The notes under the pieces were generated by a model that did not search any database, was not told the origin of the DNA, and saw only the letters and a program-made list of their open reading frames with translations. From assembly GCA_027487815.1 (NCBI GenBank), contig JAIYCW010000072.1:62001-126000 (forward strand): a DNA stretch of 64,000 nt, in the 5' to 3' direction. Made by a program: the position numbers and the translations under genes. The DNA comes from Burkholderiales bacterium (GTDB lineage: Bacteria; Pseudomonadota; Gammaproteobacteria; Burkholderiales; Burkholderiaceae_E). This document shows, piece after piece, positions 33,365 to 41,575 of the stretch; within the stretch, counting starts at the first letter, position 1; each line of letters begins with the position of its first letter.

Positions 33365-34159
33365 TCATGGCCCGGGAAGGAACCGGCCCCGTGCGCGCAT
33401 CAAAGCAAGCGCCGGCGATTCGATATCAAGCCAGGTTAAAAAATCAATCGAACCGAATTCGCGATCAATCGCTGGGCCAGCACTGATCCTCGCCCCGAGC
33501 TGGAGGTATGCGCTCAACAGGCGGGGGATCTGGATTGGCGACGCAGGGCCAAGTGATATTGGGCCAGGTATTGTCGGGCAAACAAACTCTGGATGAACTG
33601 TGGTTAACCAAGGCGCGGGCGCGAGATGCTGCGTCAATTGTGCGAATGCGCTGTGGCCCGCGGCCGGGTCCCGTGAACTAATCGAGCTGCATCCCACCAG
33701 ATATCGTGCGCCGTGCTCTTGTGCATAACCTGCAATGCCTTTCCAAAGTGCGTTCAGAACTGCAAAGTTTCGATGCTGCTGATGAATACACGCACGGCCG
33801 AGTTCAAGGATGAGTGGCCGAAATTCTTCGAAGGGGGTGAAATCAAATTCACGCTCGCTGTAGTAGCCCAGGCCCTGAGCCGCACGGCGCCCGGTCTGCA
33901 TCCGATAAGTACCCACGATCTTGCCGCGGCCAAGTTCCTCAACGATCAGGTGGTCGCATTGCGTATCAAAGGGATCGATATCCAGCGCTGACCCATATGC
34001 ACCACTGAGCCCCCCGCCAAGTTCCAGATTGAACACAGCAAAGCGCAATCCCTGAGCCGCTTTAATTTCCTCTGCGCTCAGGGCTAGCCTGCAGCGATAG
34101 CTCGGCTTGGTCGCTTGAGGTGCTGACTTTATGGTGTTCCCAAGTTTGTGTTGAAGCAT
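33365..34159 (-). CDS. GNAT-type acyltransferase, OlsB (ornithine acyltransferase)-like
   Basis: A 264-residue protein with the fold of the long-chain N-acyl amino acid synthase/OlsB group, which uses acyl-ACP to make lyso-aminolipids. Typical stretches are AQGLRFAVFNLELGG, FDTQCDHLIVEE, IVGTYRM, ELGRACIHQQHR and LNALWKGIAGYAQEHGARYLVGCSS. A GAAGG ribosome-binding site five bases before the ATG at 34159 makes this the better start than a TTG upstream. The OlsA partner that would add the second acyl chain is not in the window. The amine acceptor may be ornithine or another amino acid. Confidence 0.85.
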   Translation of the reverse strand: MLQHKLGNTIKSAPQATKPSYRCRLALSAEEIKAAQGLRFAVFNLELGGGLSGAYGSALDIDPFDTQCDHLIVEELGRGKIVGTYRMQTGRRAAQGLGYYSEREFDFTPFEEFRPLILELGRACIHQQHRNFAVLNALWKGIAGYAQEHGARYLVGCSSISSRDPAAGHSAFAQLTQHLAPAPWLTTVHPEFVCPTIPGPISLGPASPIQIPRLLSAYLQLGARISAGPAIDREFGSIDFLTWLDIESPALALMRARGRFLPGP

Positions 34160-34259
34160 CGCGGCCTTCGGCAACCTGTAATACCGATCCGTCGATTTCG
34201 CGGCATCTGGATTACAGCGCCTTGTTGTAATGACCCTTTAAGTTGTACGACTATCGTTC

Positions 34260-35120
34260 ATGACCCTCCTTCATGAACCCCGCCTTTTGGCCGGCCGCCG
34301 CAGTCCGCGGCTCTGGACCGCCATGGGGGTGGCATTGGCTGCCGTAGGATGTGCACCGGCTGGTCCCAGCACCTCCATCGGGCCTCGCGATAGCATGCGC
34401 GAGGTTCAGAGCGCGCAAATCAATGGGTCAATATCGATCAACTACCTGCGATCCGGGCGTGCAACGGGGCCACGGTTAATACTTGTGCACGGTACACCCG
34501 GCGCAGCCGATGGTTGGTCAGACTATCTTCTTGATCCACCCCCTGGGTTTGAAGTGGTAGCGTTGGACAGGCCTGGATTTGGTGCCACGCTTCCCTCGCA
34601 GCCAATGCCCAGCTTGAGCGACCAGGCGAAAGCGGTAAGGGCATTGTTTCCTGCTGATGGGCGTCCGGTAATCTTGTTGGGGCATTCCCTGGGTGGGCCG
34701 ATTGTTGCTCAGGCAGCTATTGATGAACCCGATCGGGTGCTTGGGGTTATCTTTCTTGCCGCCTCGCTGGATCCGGCGCTTGAGGTGATTCATCCCATGC
34801 AGCGGGTCGGGGCCTGGCCTGTTGTGCGGGCAGTGGTGCCACGCACTTTACGCAATGCCAATACCGAATTGATGGCGCTTAAGCCTGAATTGGAGAAGTT
34901 GGCGGCCCGGCTTGGTGACTTGCGCGCCAAGGTGCTGATCATGCATGGCACGAAGGATGACTTGGTGCCTTTTGCCAATGTTGCATTCATGCAGGCGCGT
35001 TTGAGCGGTGCGGCATGCATCGAAACGCGGGTGCTTGAAGGGCGCAATCATTTTTTGCCCTGGAACTCGCAAGTGCAAGTGCGTGAAGCGATCGCGCAGA
35101 TGGCAGCGCTGACATGTTGA
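34260..35120 (+). CDS. Lipoprotein alpha/beta-hydrolase, first gene of the DedA/ATP-grasp operon
   Basis: A 286-residue predicted lipoprotein. The signal sequence ends in LAAVGC, an acceptable lipobox, with Cys at about residue 31. The hydrolase domain has LILVHGTPGAADGW at the oxyanion site, LDRPGFGAT, nucleophile elbow LLGHSLGGPIVAQ near residue 142, MHGTKDDLVP for the acid, and GRNHFLPW for the His. It is thus an active-looking periplasmic or outer-membrane hydrolase. Its end overlaps the DedA gene by seven bases. It is divergent from the acyltransferase gene across a 100-base gap in which I see no clear promoter. Confidence 0.85.
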   Translation: MTLLHEPRLLAGRRSPRLWTAMGVALAAVGCAPAGPSTSIGPRDSMREVQSAQINGSISINYLRSGRATGPRLILVHGTPGAADGWSDYLLDPPPGFEVVALDRPGFGATLPSQPMPSLSDQAKAVRALFPADGRPVILLGHSLGGPIVAQAAIDEPDRVLGVIFLAASLDPALEVIHPMQRVGAWPVVRAVVPRTLRNANTELMALKPELEKLAARLGDLRAKVLIMHGTKDDLVPFANVAFMQARLSGAACIETRVLEGRNHFLPWNSQVQVREAIAQMAALTC

Positions 35121-35728
35121 ATATCAGCAGTCTTTGGTATGCCAGCGTTGCCAGCTTCGAGGCCGCTTTGCACGGGATGGGTTCGGTTTGGCTGATTGGT
35201 TTGGCCTTGGCCCTCACCACGTTATTGCTCGAAGACCTTGCGATCGCCGCAGGAGTGGCACTTGCCACACAGGGCTCCATTTCATGGGAGTGGGCGCTAC
35301 TTTCGGTAGGCGGTGGGATTGCGATTGGTGATCTGGGTCTGTATTGGTTGGGCAATGGTGCGCGGCGTGTGCCATGGCTCAAACAACGCTATATAGGCTC
35401 GAAGAGTCTGTGGATTGAGCAGCATCTGCAGCGCCGCCTTTCCAGTGCAGTGCTTGTGGCAAGAGTGATCCCCGGGCTGCGCTTTGTAACCTACACCGCT
35501 TGCGGATTCTTCAAAGTACCGCTGCTTGGGTTCACTTTATGGGTCTTGTTGGCCGTTAGCCTTTGGACGGTCGGCCTGTTCGGGCTGAGTGTTGCCATCG
35601 GCCAAGCCCTCGCGGCCCATCTTGGTATTGCGCCAGCCATTGCAGTCGCGCTGCCGATGATCGGATTGGCACTCGCCATCCCCCTTTGGCGGCAACTGCG
35701 CCATCACCTCAACAAGGCTTCAATATGA
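35114..35728 (+). CDS. DedA family (VTT domain) membrane protein
   Basis: A 204-residue inner-membrane protein. The DedA/SNARE-associated motifs are EDLAIAAGVALATQGSISW, GDLGLYWLGNGARR and the re-entrant-loop region VARVIPGLRFVTYTACGFF. Members act as lipid carriers or flippases, such as for undecaprenyl phosphate or phosphatidylethanolamine. The start overlaps the hydrolase gene and the stop overlaps the ATP-grasp gene (ATGA). Its place between a lipoprotein hydrolase and an ATP-grasp ligase suggests that it moves the product or substrate of those enzymes across the membrane (inference). Confidence 0.9.
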   Translation: MLNISSLWYASVASFEAALHGMGSVWLIGLALALTTLLLEDLAIAAGVALATQGSISWEWALLSVGGGIAIGDLGLYWLGNGARRVPWLKQRYIGSKSLWIEQHLQRRLSSAVLVARVIPGLRFVTYTACGFFKVPLLGFTLWVLLAVSLWTVGLFGLSVAIGQALAAHLGIAPAIAVALPMIGLALAIPLWRQLRHHLNKASI

Positions 35729-36924
35729 ACACGGCTTCGATGGGCCTATCCCACGCTTCTTCAGATTCTCCTTATGCGGGCCCCGACACCGCCAGCCGAT
35801 ACACCGAGGTCATCGCGCCAGGCCAGCCGCACGCGGGTATGCCGTCATTAAAAACCGATGGCCGGGCTTTGAGTTTTTTTGAGTTTTGGCCGATGTGGGC
35901 CTTTTATCCACCGATCATGTTGTATGCCGCCTGGTTAATGCTGCGCTACAGGGGCCTGCTGCTGCCAACAAGTGCAAATCCGTCGTTTCCCGGGGGCGGA
36001 TTTGTCGGTGAATCCAAAGCACAAATTCTCACTTTGGCAGTACGGCATGTGCCGAAATGGGTTGCTCCATTTGTGACTGTACAGCGCGCTTGCTTTACGC
36101 AGATCAACAAGGAGCAGCAATGCGAAAACGCGCTGTTGATGCTCGGCGAGGCCTCGTTGGGCTTACCTGTGGTGGCCAAGCCTGACCTGGGGTGCCGCGG
36201 GGTTGGGGTTAAGTTAATTCGCGATAAAGCGCAACTGCAAGCCTACATAGAATCCTTCCCCGAAGGAGCCTCGTATTTGCTGCAAAAGCTGGTGCCTCAT
36301 GAAGGCGAAGCAGGCATTTTTTATTGCCGTCGACCTGGCCAGTCGCAAGGACGGATAATTTCGATCACGCTGAAATATTTCCCTCATGTTGTGGGTGATG
36401 GCAGGAGCACCCTGCGCGAACTCATCCTCGCAGACCCGCGTGCGGGCAAGCTCTCCCACCTTTATCTGCGGCGCCACACGGCGCGGCTCGAAGAGGTGCC
36501 CGCGCAAGGAATGGCCATTCGCCTGGCGTTTGCAGGAAGCCATAGTCGCGGCGCGATTTTTCGTAATGGCACGCACCTGGTTACTCCTGAAATGGAAGCC
36601 CGATTTGATGCGATCGCCAAGGCCATTCCTGAGTTTCATTTCGGGCGCTTTGATGTGCGTTTTGAAAGCTTTGCGCAAATGCAGCGGGGCGAGGGTTTTA
36701 CCATTCTTGAAGCCAACGGAGCGGGAGCCGAAAGCACGCATATCTGGGATCGCAACACCACTTTGTGGCAAGCCTGGCGCGATCTGATGCGGCAATACCA
36801 GTGGCTGTTTGAAATTGGTGCGGCCAACCGTGCGCGCGGTTTTCCCACGATGCGCTGGGCTGATTTCAGACGTGCGTGGAAGCTTGAAAAAACGCTCACT
36901 GCGCAGTATCCGGCCACTGATTGA
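35725..36924 (+). CDS. ATP-grasp ligase-like protein with N-terminal membrane-associated segment
   Basis: A 399-residue protein. Residues about 45-75 (LSFFEFWPMWAFYPPIMLY, WLMLRYRG) form a hydrophobic, probably membrane-bound helix. The ATP-grasp domain follows: PVVAKPDLGCRGVGVKLI for the nucleotide loop, YLLQKLVPHEGEAGIFYCRR, VVGDGRSTLRELI (as in cyanophycin synthetase and D-Ala-D-Ala ligase relatives), FGRFDVRFES, and the Mg-binding ILEANGAGAESTHIWD. Such enzymes join a carboxylate to an amine or similar group. I do not know this subfamily's substrate. The start overlaps the DedA stop codon and the next gene begins one base after its stop. Confidence 0.88.
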   Translation: MNTASMGLSHASSDSPYAGPDTASRYTEVIAPGQPHAGMPSLKTDGRALSFFEFWPMWAFYPPIMLYAAWLMLRYRGLLLPTSANPSFPGGGFVGESKAQILTLAVRHVPKWVAPFVTVQRACFTQINKEQQCENALLMLGEASLGLPVVAKPDLGCRGVGVKLIRDKAQLQAYIESFPEGASYLLQKLVPHEGEAGIFYCRRPGQSQGRIISITLKYFPHVVGDGRSTLRELILADPRAGKLSHLYLRRHTARLEEVPAQGMAIRLAFAGSHSRGAIFRNGTHLVTPEMEARFDAIAKAIPEFHFGRFDVRFESFAQMQRGEGFTILEANGAGAESTHIWDRNTTLWQAWRDLMRQYQWLFEIGAANRARGFPTMRWADFRRAWKLEKTLTAQYPATD

Positions 36925-36925
36925 G

Positions 36926-37531
36926 ATGCGTAATCAGTTCCCACCTTTAAACGACCAAGTCTCCATGGCAGCCACACCTCTCCCCTCTGTTGATAAGCCC
37001 GCATTGACCGTTAACCCGACAGACCCCGGCATCGTCGGGTTTAATCTCGAGGTCCTGGAGCAAGCACTTGGAGTAGCGAGGGCGTTTTGCTCGCAGCCGC
37101 AGCACGACTATGGCCGTCAAGTTGGGCCTCATTTTCGTCATGTGATCGAACACTATGATGCACTCCTGATGCCGTCACGCAAAGGTACGATTGACTACGA
37201 TCAACGACCACGTGATGAGAGTCTTGATGCCGATCCACGGGTCGCCGTTATGCGGCTGGAAACCCTGCTCAAGCGCCTGACTCGCTTGTCTGCACCTGAT
37301 ACCTGCGAGGTTCTTGAAGTGCGTGGCCTAGGTGGCACGGGTGGTGATCTGGCATTTTGTGTGCGTTCAAGCCTGGAACGCGAACTGGTGTTTGTTGCCA
37401 TGCATGCGATTCACCATTACGCCATGGTGTCTGAAGCTTGTTTGGCAAGCGGCGTGGTGCTGCCAGCCGGATTTGGCCGTGCCCCGGCCACCGTAGCCCA
37501 CGCTCGATCACTCGCAGCAAGCTGCACTTGA
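36926..37531 (+). CDS. DinB-like four-helix protein
   Basis: A 201-residue soluble protein resembling the DinB/DUF664 superfamily of metal-binding four-helix bundles. Possible metal ligands are histidines in GPHFRHVIEHYDAL (about residues 67-80) and MHAIHHYAM (about residues 161-169), the usual two-site pattern. The segment EVLEVRGLGGTGG forms a less typical insertion. A start 13 codons downstream (MAATPLP) is also possible. Known relatives are thiol-dependent transferases or proteins of unknown role. The gene sits one base after the ATP-grasp gene and 29 bases before the YHS gene. Confidence 0.75.
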   Translation: MRNQFPPLNDQVSMAATPLPSVDKPALTVNPTDPGIVGFNLEVLEQALGVARAFCSQPQHDYGRQVGPHFRHVIEHYDALLMPSRKGTIDYDQRPRDESLDADPRVAVMRLETLLKRLTRLSAPDTCEVLEVRGLGGTGGDLAFCVRSSLERELVFVAMHAIHHYAMVSEACLASGVVLPAGFGRAPATVAHARSLAASCT

Positions 37532-37560
37532 GATTCTCTAATTATTCCCCGGGAAAGATC

Positions 37561-38064
37561 ATGCCTACAACTCATCTGAAAAGCGCTTTACGTCGAACTT
37601 TCTTCAACCTGCTTGTCGCGGGGGTTGGCGGTCTTCTCGTGGTACGTCCTGCGCAAGCCGCCGAGCCTCCCATCAATACCTTACGCAACAGCCTGTTTGG
37701 TGGCCGGACCGACACTGCGATTAATGGATTTGATACGGTGGCCTATTTCACAGTGGGCAAGCCGGTGCGCGGGCAGGATGGTTTTGTCACCGAGTGGATG
37801 GGCGCGAAATGGAAGTTTTCAAGCCAGGCCAACCTTGATTTGTTCAAGGCGAGTCCGGAGAAATACGCGCCGCAGTATGGTGGCTACTGTGCCTATGGGG
37901 TGGCGCAGGGCAATCTGGTGAAAGTCGATCCGGATCAATTCACGATTCGTGAGGGCAAGCTTTATCTGAACTTTGATGCGGATATTCAGGCCCGATGGCT
38001 CAAGGACCCGGCAGGGTTCAACAAGCTTGCTGATAGCAAGTTCCAAACGCTCTTGAAGAAATAG
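37561..38064 (+). CDS. Secreted YHS domain protein
   Basis: A 167-residue protein with a signal peptide (about 1-34: RRTFFNLLVAGVGGLLVV, ending AQAAE). The YHS domain at about residues 52-120 has INGFDTVAYFTVGKPVRG, KWKFSSQANLDLFKASPEKYAP and the cysteine in GGYCAYGVAQG. YHS domains are linked to metal binding, and family members occur beside DoxX-like and redox proteins. Here it is followed seven bases later by a DoxX-like membrane protein gene, so the two probably work together in the periplasm. Confidence 0.88.
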   Translation: MPTTHLKSALRRTFFNLLVAGVGGLLVVRPAQAAEPPINTLRNSLFGGRTDTAINGFDTVAYFTVGKPVRGQDGFVTEWMGAKWKFSSQANLDLFKASPEKYAPQYGGYCAYGVAQGNLVKVDPDQFTIREGKLYLNFDADIQARWLKDPAGFNKLADSKFQTLLKK

Positions 38065-38071
38065 GACAGCC

Positions 38072-38554
38072 ATGACATTCCTGCGTAAACATGGCCACTG
38101 GATTTTGACCCTCTATGTGGCTTTTGTATTTATCCAATCCCTGTTTTTCAAGTTCACCGGTTCGCCCGAAACGGTCTATATCTTTCAGGGCAAACTTGAC
38201 CCCTGGGCTGCGAGCCTCGGATTTCCCGGAGTGTTTGCACCCGGCGGAATTTTTTCCGCCAAGGTTGTTGGTAGCTTCGAGCTAATCGCTTCCGCGCTGT
38301 TACTGGTGGGCGCTTTTGTGCAGAGTTCCCGTTTGTTGCAGATACTTGGCGCGGCCATGGGCCTTGGTGTGATCAGCGGCGCGATTTTCTTTCATCTCTT
38401 TACGCCGCTCGGGATTGCGGTGGTCAACACCGATGGAAGCAGCGATGGCGGCGAATTGTTTACCCTGGCGTGTGGGGTGTGGCTCGCGTGTGCAGCTCTG
38501 CTATGGATTAGGCGAAGCACTTGGCTGAGCTGGATCGGCAGGCGCTCGGCCTGA
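38072..38554 (+). CDS. DoxX-like membrane protein
   Basis: A 160-residue four-helix inner-membrane protein of DoxX-like appearance: helix 1 WILTLYVAFVFIQSLFFKF, helix 2 near VVGSFELIASALLLVGAF, helix 3 ILGAAMGLGVISGAIFFHL, helix 4 near FTLACGVWLACAALLWI. The pattern of a first helix ending in FKFTGSPE and a periplasmic loop with a glycine-rich turn is common in the DoxX superfamily. Function is not known. It is the last gene of the operon beginning at 34260 and is convergent with the ABC permease gene 14 bases away. Confidence 0.8.
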   Translation: MTFLRKHGHWILTLYVAFVFIQSLFFKFTGSPETVYIFQGKLDPWAASLGFPGVFAPGGIFSAKVVGSFELIASALLLVGAFVQSSRLLQILGAAMGLGVISGAIFFHLFTPLGIAVVNTDGSSDGGELFTLACGVWLACAALLWIRRSTWLSWIGRRSA

Positions 38555-38568
38555 TAGGGTCAGTGGCG

Positions 38569-39426
38569 TTAGCGATCCCGGCTCAGCTCGCTATCGTGCC
38601 AGCGCCCCAGCAGCAGTTTCGAGAGCAAATTAAAGCCAAAGAAAATCAGGATGCCGGTCAGCGAGATCATCACCAGTGCCGCAAACATTCGTGGTACTTC
38701 ATTGCGGAAACTGGCCTCCAGCACACGCGAGGCCAAGCCGGTGTCCTTACCGGCAGATCCCGCAACAAACTCGGCCACCACAGCGCCTACCAACGCCAAA
38801 CCACCCGCGATCTTCAGGCCCGCGAGAAAATAAGGCAGGGAGCTTGGCACCAGCAGCAGGCGCAATCGCTGCAGGGGCGTGGCTTTGTAGAGCTGGAAGA
38901 GGTCCTTCAGGTTGTGATCTGCACTACGCAGCCCCACGACCGTGTTGGACAGGATCGGAAAGAAGGCCACGATCCAGGCGCAGATCAGCAGGGCGGCAAA
39001 GGTGCTGTCGACATAAATCATGATCAGAGGCGCAATCGCAATAATTGGTGTGACCTGCAACACCACCGCGAAGGGAAAAAAGGCCAATTCAATCCAGCGT
39101 GAAAGCGCAAACACCACAGCGAGTAATACCCCCCCCAGTATTGCCACACCCAGCGCTGCGAAAGTAAGCTTCAGGGTAAAGAGCAACGAAGGCAGCAGGT
39201 TGGTCCAATCGCGCAACAGGGTTTCCCAGATCAGGCTGGGGGCAGGGATCAGGTAGTGGGGGATATTGTTGGCACGCACCCAGTATTCCCAGCCTGCTAT
39301 TGCCGCGATGAAAATCACCACTGGAACAATGATGCGTAACCAGGAGTCACGACGCGCAGCTTGCTGCTGCGCCAGGTTCATCTCGGGGAGATTTTCTTGC
39401 TTGTGGCCGTGGTCAAGCAGCGCCAT
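38569..39426 (-). CDS. ABC transporter permease, NitT/TauT family
   Basis: A 285-residue permease with six helices and the inner-membrane component signature EFVAGSAGKDTGL near residues 225-240. The stretch LFQLYKATPLQRLRLLLVPSSLPYFLAGLKIA is the coupling-helix region that contacts the ATPase. I place the start at MALLDHGHK (39426), where AAGGAAC lies upstream and the gene overlaps the ATPase gene by 14 bases. Together with the ATPase just upstream and the binding protein at 27926 it likely forms one importer. Confidence 0.92.
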   Translation of the reverse strand: MALLDHGHKQENLPEMNLAQQQAARRDSWLRIIVPVVIFIAAIAGWEYWVRANNIPHYLIPAPSLIWETLLRDWTNLLPSLLFTLKLTFAALGVAILGGVLLAVVFALSRWIELAFFPFAVVLQVTPIIAIAPLIMIYVDSTFAALLICAWIVAFFPILSNTVVGLRSADHNLKDLFQLYKATPLQRLRLLLVPSSLPYFLAGLKIAGGLALVGAVVAEFVAGSAGKDTGLASRVLEASFRNEVPRMFAALVMISLTGILIFFGFNLLSKLLLGRWHDSELSRDR

Positions 39427-40279
39427 GATGGGTTCCTTGTAAAACGGCCGATACTTCCCGGCACAGCTCACCATAGTGAGCCGAGGTGCGGTACTGCTCA
39501 TCGCGTGGATAAGGCGCATCCACCCGCATATCCCCAACAACACGGCCAGGTCGCGGCGCCATCACCACGATACGGCTGGAGAGATACACCGATTCGTAGA
39601 CGCTATGGGTGACAAAAATAATGGTGAGTCGATGCTCGGCCCATAAATCAAGCAAATCATTGTTGAGCTTGAAGCGGGTCATTTCATCGAGTGCTGCGAA
39701 GGGCTCATCCATCAGCAGCAGGCGCGGGCGGGTTACAAGCGCTCGTGCGATCGAAACTCGCATTTTCATGCCACCTGAGAGTTCTCGCGGATACACCTGG
39801 CCGAATTTCGACAAGCCGACCATTTCAAGCGCCTCATCAACCCGCTTGCGGATCGCTGTGCGGTCGAGCTTCTTGAGCCTTAAAGGCAGCGAAACATTTT
39901 CGATCACTGTGGCCCAGGGCATCAGGGTGGGCTCTTGGAACACGAATCCGATATCGTCCTCATGCCCGTAGGATTCAAGCAGTTGCGCGCGCTCCTGCTG
40001 AGCTTGCTTGGCTTCGACCTGCGCGACTCGCCGCTCAAGCAGCGTTGATGGTTCACCTGGCGGGCTTGCGGCCTCAGGAGCGCGGTCCCATTCGATCGAG
40101 CCTGCCGAGATCGGTGACAGGTTGGCAATCAAGCGCAAGGCGGTGCTTTTGCCACAGCCCGAAGGCCCCAGAAAACTGACGAACTCGCGTTGATAGATTT
40201 CAAGGTTCATCCCCTTGAGTGCGAGGGTGCCGTTACCGAATTGTTTGTGGACGTCTTTGAGCCGAACTAGTGATTGCAT
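39413..40279 (-). CDS. ABC transporter ATP-binding protein, NitT/TauT family
   Basis: A 288-residue ATPase subunit. Walker A is GPSGCGKST (residues 38-46), the signature motif is ELSGGMKMRVSIARAL, Walker B is LLLMDEPFAALD, and the switch His is in FVTHSVYE. An insertion of about 40 residues after Walker A (EAASPPGEPSTLLERRVAQVEAK region) is longer than usual in TauB/SsuB proteins. It is transcribed after the creatininase gene (10-base gap) and overlaps the permease gene. Confidence 0.93.
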   Translation of the reverse strand: MQSLVRLKDVHKQFGNGTLALKGMNLEIYQREFVSFLGPSGCGKSTALRLIANLSPISAGSIEWDRAPEAASPPGEPSTLLERRVAQVEAKQAQQERAQLLESYGHEDDIGFVFQEPTLMPWATVIENVSLPLRLKKLDRTAIRKRVDEALEMVGLSKFGQVYPRELSGGMKMRVSIARALVTRPRLLLMDEPFAALDEMTRFKLNNDLLDLWAEHRLTIIFVTHSVYESVYLSSRIVVMAPRPGRVVGDMRVDAPYPRDEQYRTSAHYGELCREVSAVLQGTHHGAA

Positions 40280-40289
40280 GCAAAGGGCC

Positions 40290-41096
40290 CTAGCGCCACT
40301 CAGGTTCGTTATCGAGCAGGCTTAGCGGTGCGCGTTGCACTTCACGCAGCAACTCAATAAATCGATCCGATACATAGTCAATAACCTGATGCCCCTTTTC
40401 AGCAGTCGCTATAGAAGCATCACCGCAGGCGCCTGCGGGGTTCAAGTCCTGCGTTTGCCAACCCAACTTGCCACTGGGAGTAATGGAAAGGTATTTGTAG
40501 TCGCGCGCCAAACGCTCGGTAAGCGACTCAAAGTTACGCGCTTGGCTCATATCCACTTTGTCGGGCTGGCAGGCCAGCATCATCGAGGTTTCAAGATCAC
40601 CTGCATGAATGCCGTGCTTGAGTTCAGACTCGCTGAACATGCCGGCTGGCAACCCCAGCGTGTACCAGTTGCTGGCAATCACCATGATGTTGTGTTGCAC
40701 CCTCAGGTCGCGGGTTACAACATCCATCAGATTCATCTGACCGCCATGGCTGTTGAATATCACCAGCTTTTTAACGCCTGCAGCAACCACACAAGCGGCG
40801 ATCTCCGACCACAGCGCCATGAGCGTGGTGGCGCTGAAAGTCAGGGTGCCAGGGTAGCGGGTGTGTTCGTTGCTTTTGCCTATTTGCTGAAGCGGCAAAA
40901 ACAGGGCCGGCAAATCATCGGGTAATTTGGGAATCGCAGCATGGATGATGGCTTGCAGCAAATCAGTGTCGACAGACATTGCAAGATGCGGCCCATGCTG
41001 TTCAATGGCCGCCACTGGCAACACAGCGATCAACTCATGGCGGGGAAGGCGCGCCAGTTCGGCGCTGGAATAATCGGCCCAGTAGCGTTTTTTCAT
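40290..41096 (-). CDS. Creatininase family amidohydrolase
   Basis: A 268-residue metal-dependent amidohydrolase of the creatininase family, whose members cleave cyclic or linear amides (creatinine, formamidopyrimidines, mycofactocin precursors). Metal-binding marks are AIEQHGPHLAMSVDTDL near residue 30, SNEHTRYPGTLTF near residue 75, FNSHGGQMNL, and the Glu of HAGDLETS. It is upstream of and co-directional with the ABC ATPase and permease genes, so it probably acts on the transported compound. The cbiX gene lies 22 bases upstream on the same strand and may share its transcript. Confidence 0.9.
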   Translation of the reverse strand: MKKRYWADYSSAELARLPRHELIAVLPVAAIEQHGPHLAMSVDTDLLQAIIHAAIPKLPDDLPALFLPLQQIGKSNEHTRYPGTLTFSATTLMALWSEIAACVVAAGVKKLVIFNSHGGQMNLMDVVTRDLRVQHNIMVIASNWYTLGLPAGMFSESELKHGIHAGDLETSMMLACQPDKVDMSQARNFESLTERLARDYKYLSITPSGKLGWQTQDLNPAGACGDASIATAEKGHQVIDYVSDRFIELLREVQRAPLSLLDNEPEWR

Positions 41097-41118
41097 ACCT
41101 GAAGTGTAGACGAAGGGC

Positions 41119-41490
41119 TCAGGCGGGTGCCTTTAAAACAAGCCGCTCCACCAGCCACTGCGCCAAGCCCGGTAACTCCAGTAAGGTGCCACCCGCCTCG
41201 ATAGTTAGCTCAGGGTGAGTTTCCCGGCACCGGGCAAGCAGCTCGGGGAGATCGCGCTGGGTGTGGCTGCCGGGTGCGAGAAAAAGCGGCACTACCTGAA
41301 GGTTCACAAACCCCTGGCTGACCAGATCATCCACCACGACTGGCAACTCGGGCTCCATGAGTTCAAGGAACGCAAGGTCGAAGTGCTGGTGGGGTGCGCT
41401 GACCCGGCATTGCTCAAGAAAGCGATCAAAAGGCACGCGCCAAGTGGCTGCCCGAGCGCCATGGCAAAAAAAGATGGTGGCGGTTTTCAT
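41119..41490 (-). CDS. cbiX: Small CbiX/SirB-type sirohydrochlorin chelatase
   Basis: A 123-residue single-domain class II chelatase. The two expected histidines are seen in IFFCHGARAATW near the start and in LAPGSHTQRDLPELL near residue 75. Small CbiX proteins insert cobalt, nickel or iron into sirohydrochlorin. Next to nasT, nirBD and cobA it most likely provides iron insertion for the siroheme of nitrite reductase (inference from context). It is divergent from nasT with 85 bases between the starts. The start at 41490 gives the family length. Confidence 0.85.
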   Translation of the reverse strand: MKTATIFFCHGARAATWRVPFDRFLEQCRVSAPHQHFDLAFLELMEPELPVVVDDLVSQGFVNLQVVPLFLAPGSHTQRDLPELLARCRETHPELTIEAGGTLLELPGLAQWLVERLVLKAPA

Positions 41491-41575
41491 GCAGCCATTG
41501 TCGCCCAAGGTGACGGGCTCGGCGCAACCATTGCTGTGGGGCACGGGTTTTGCTTGGAGTAATTGCCTTTGCACT

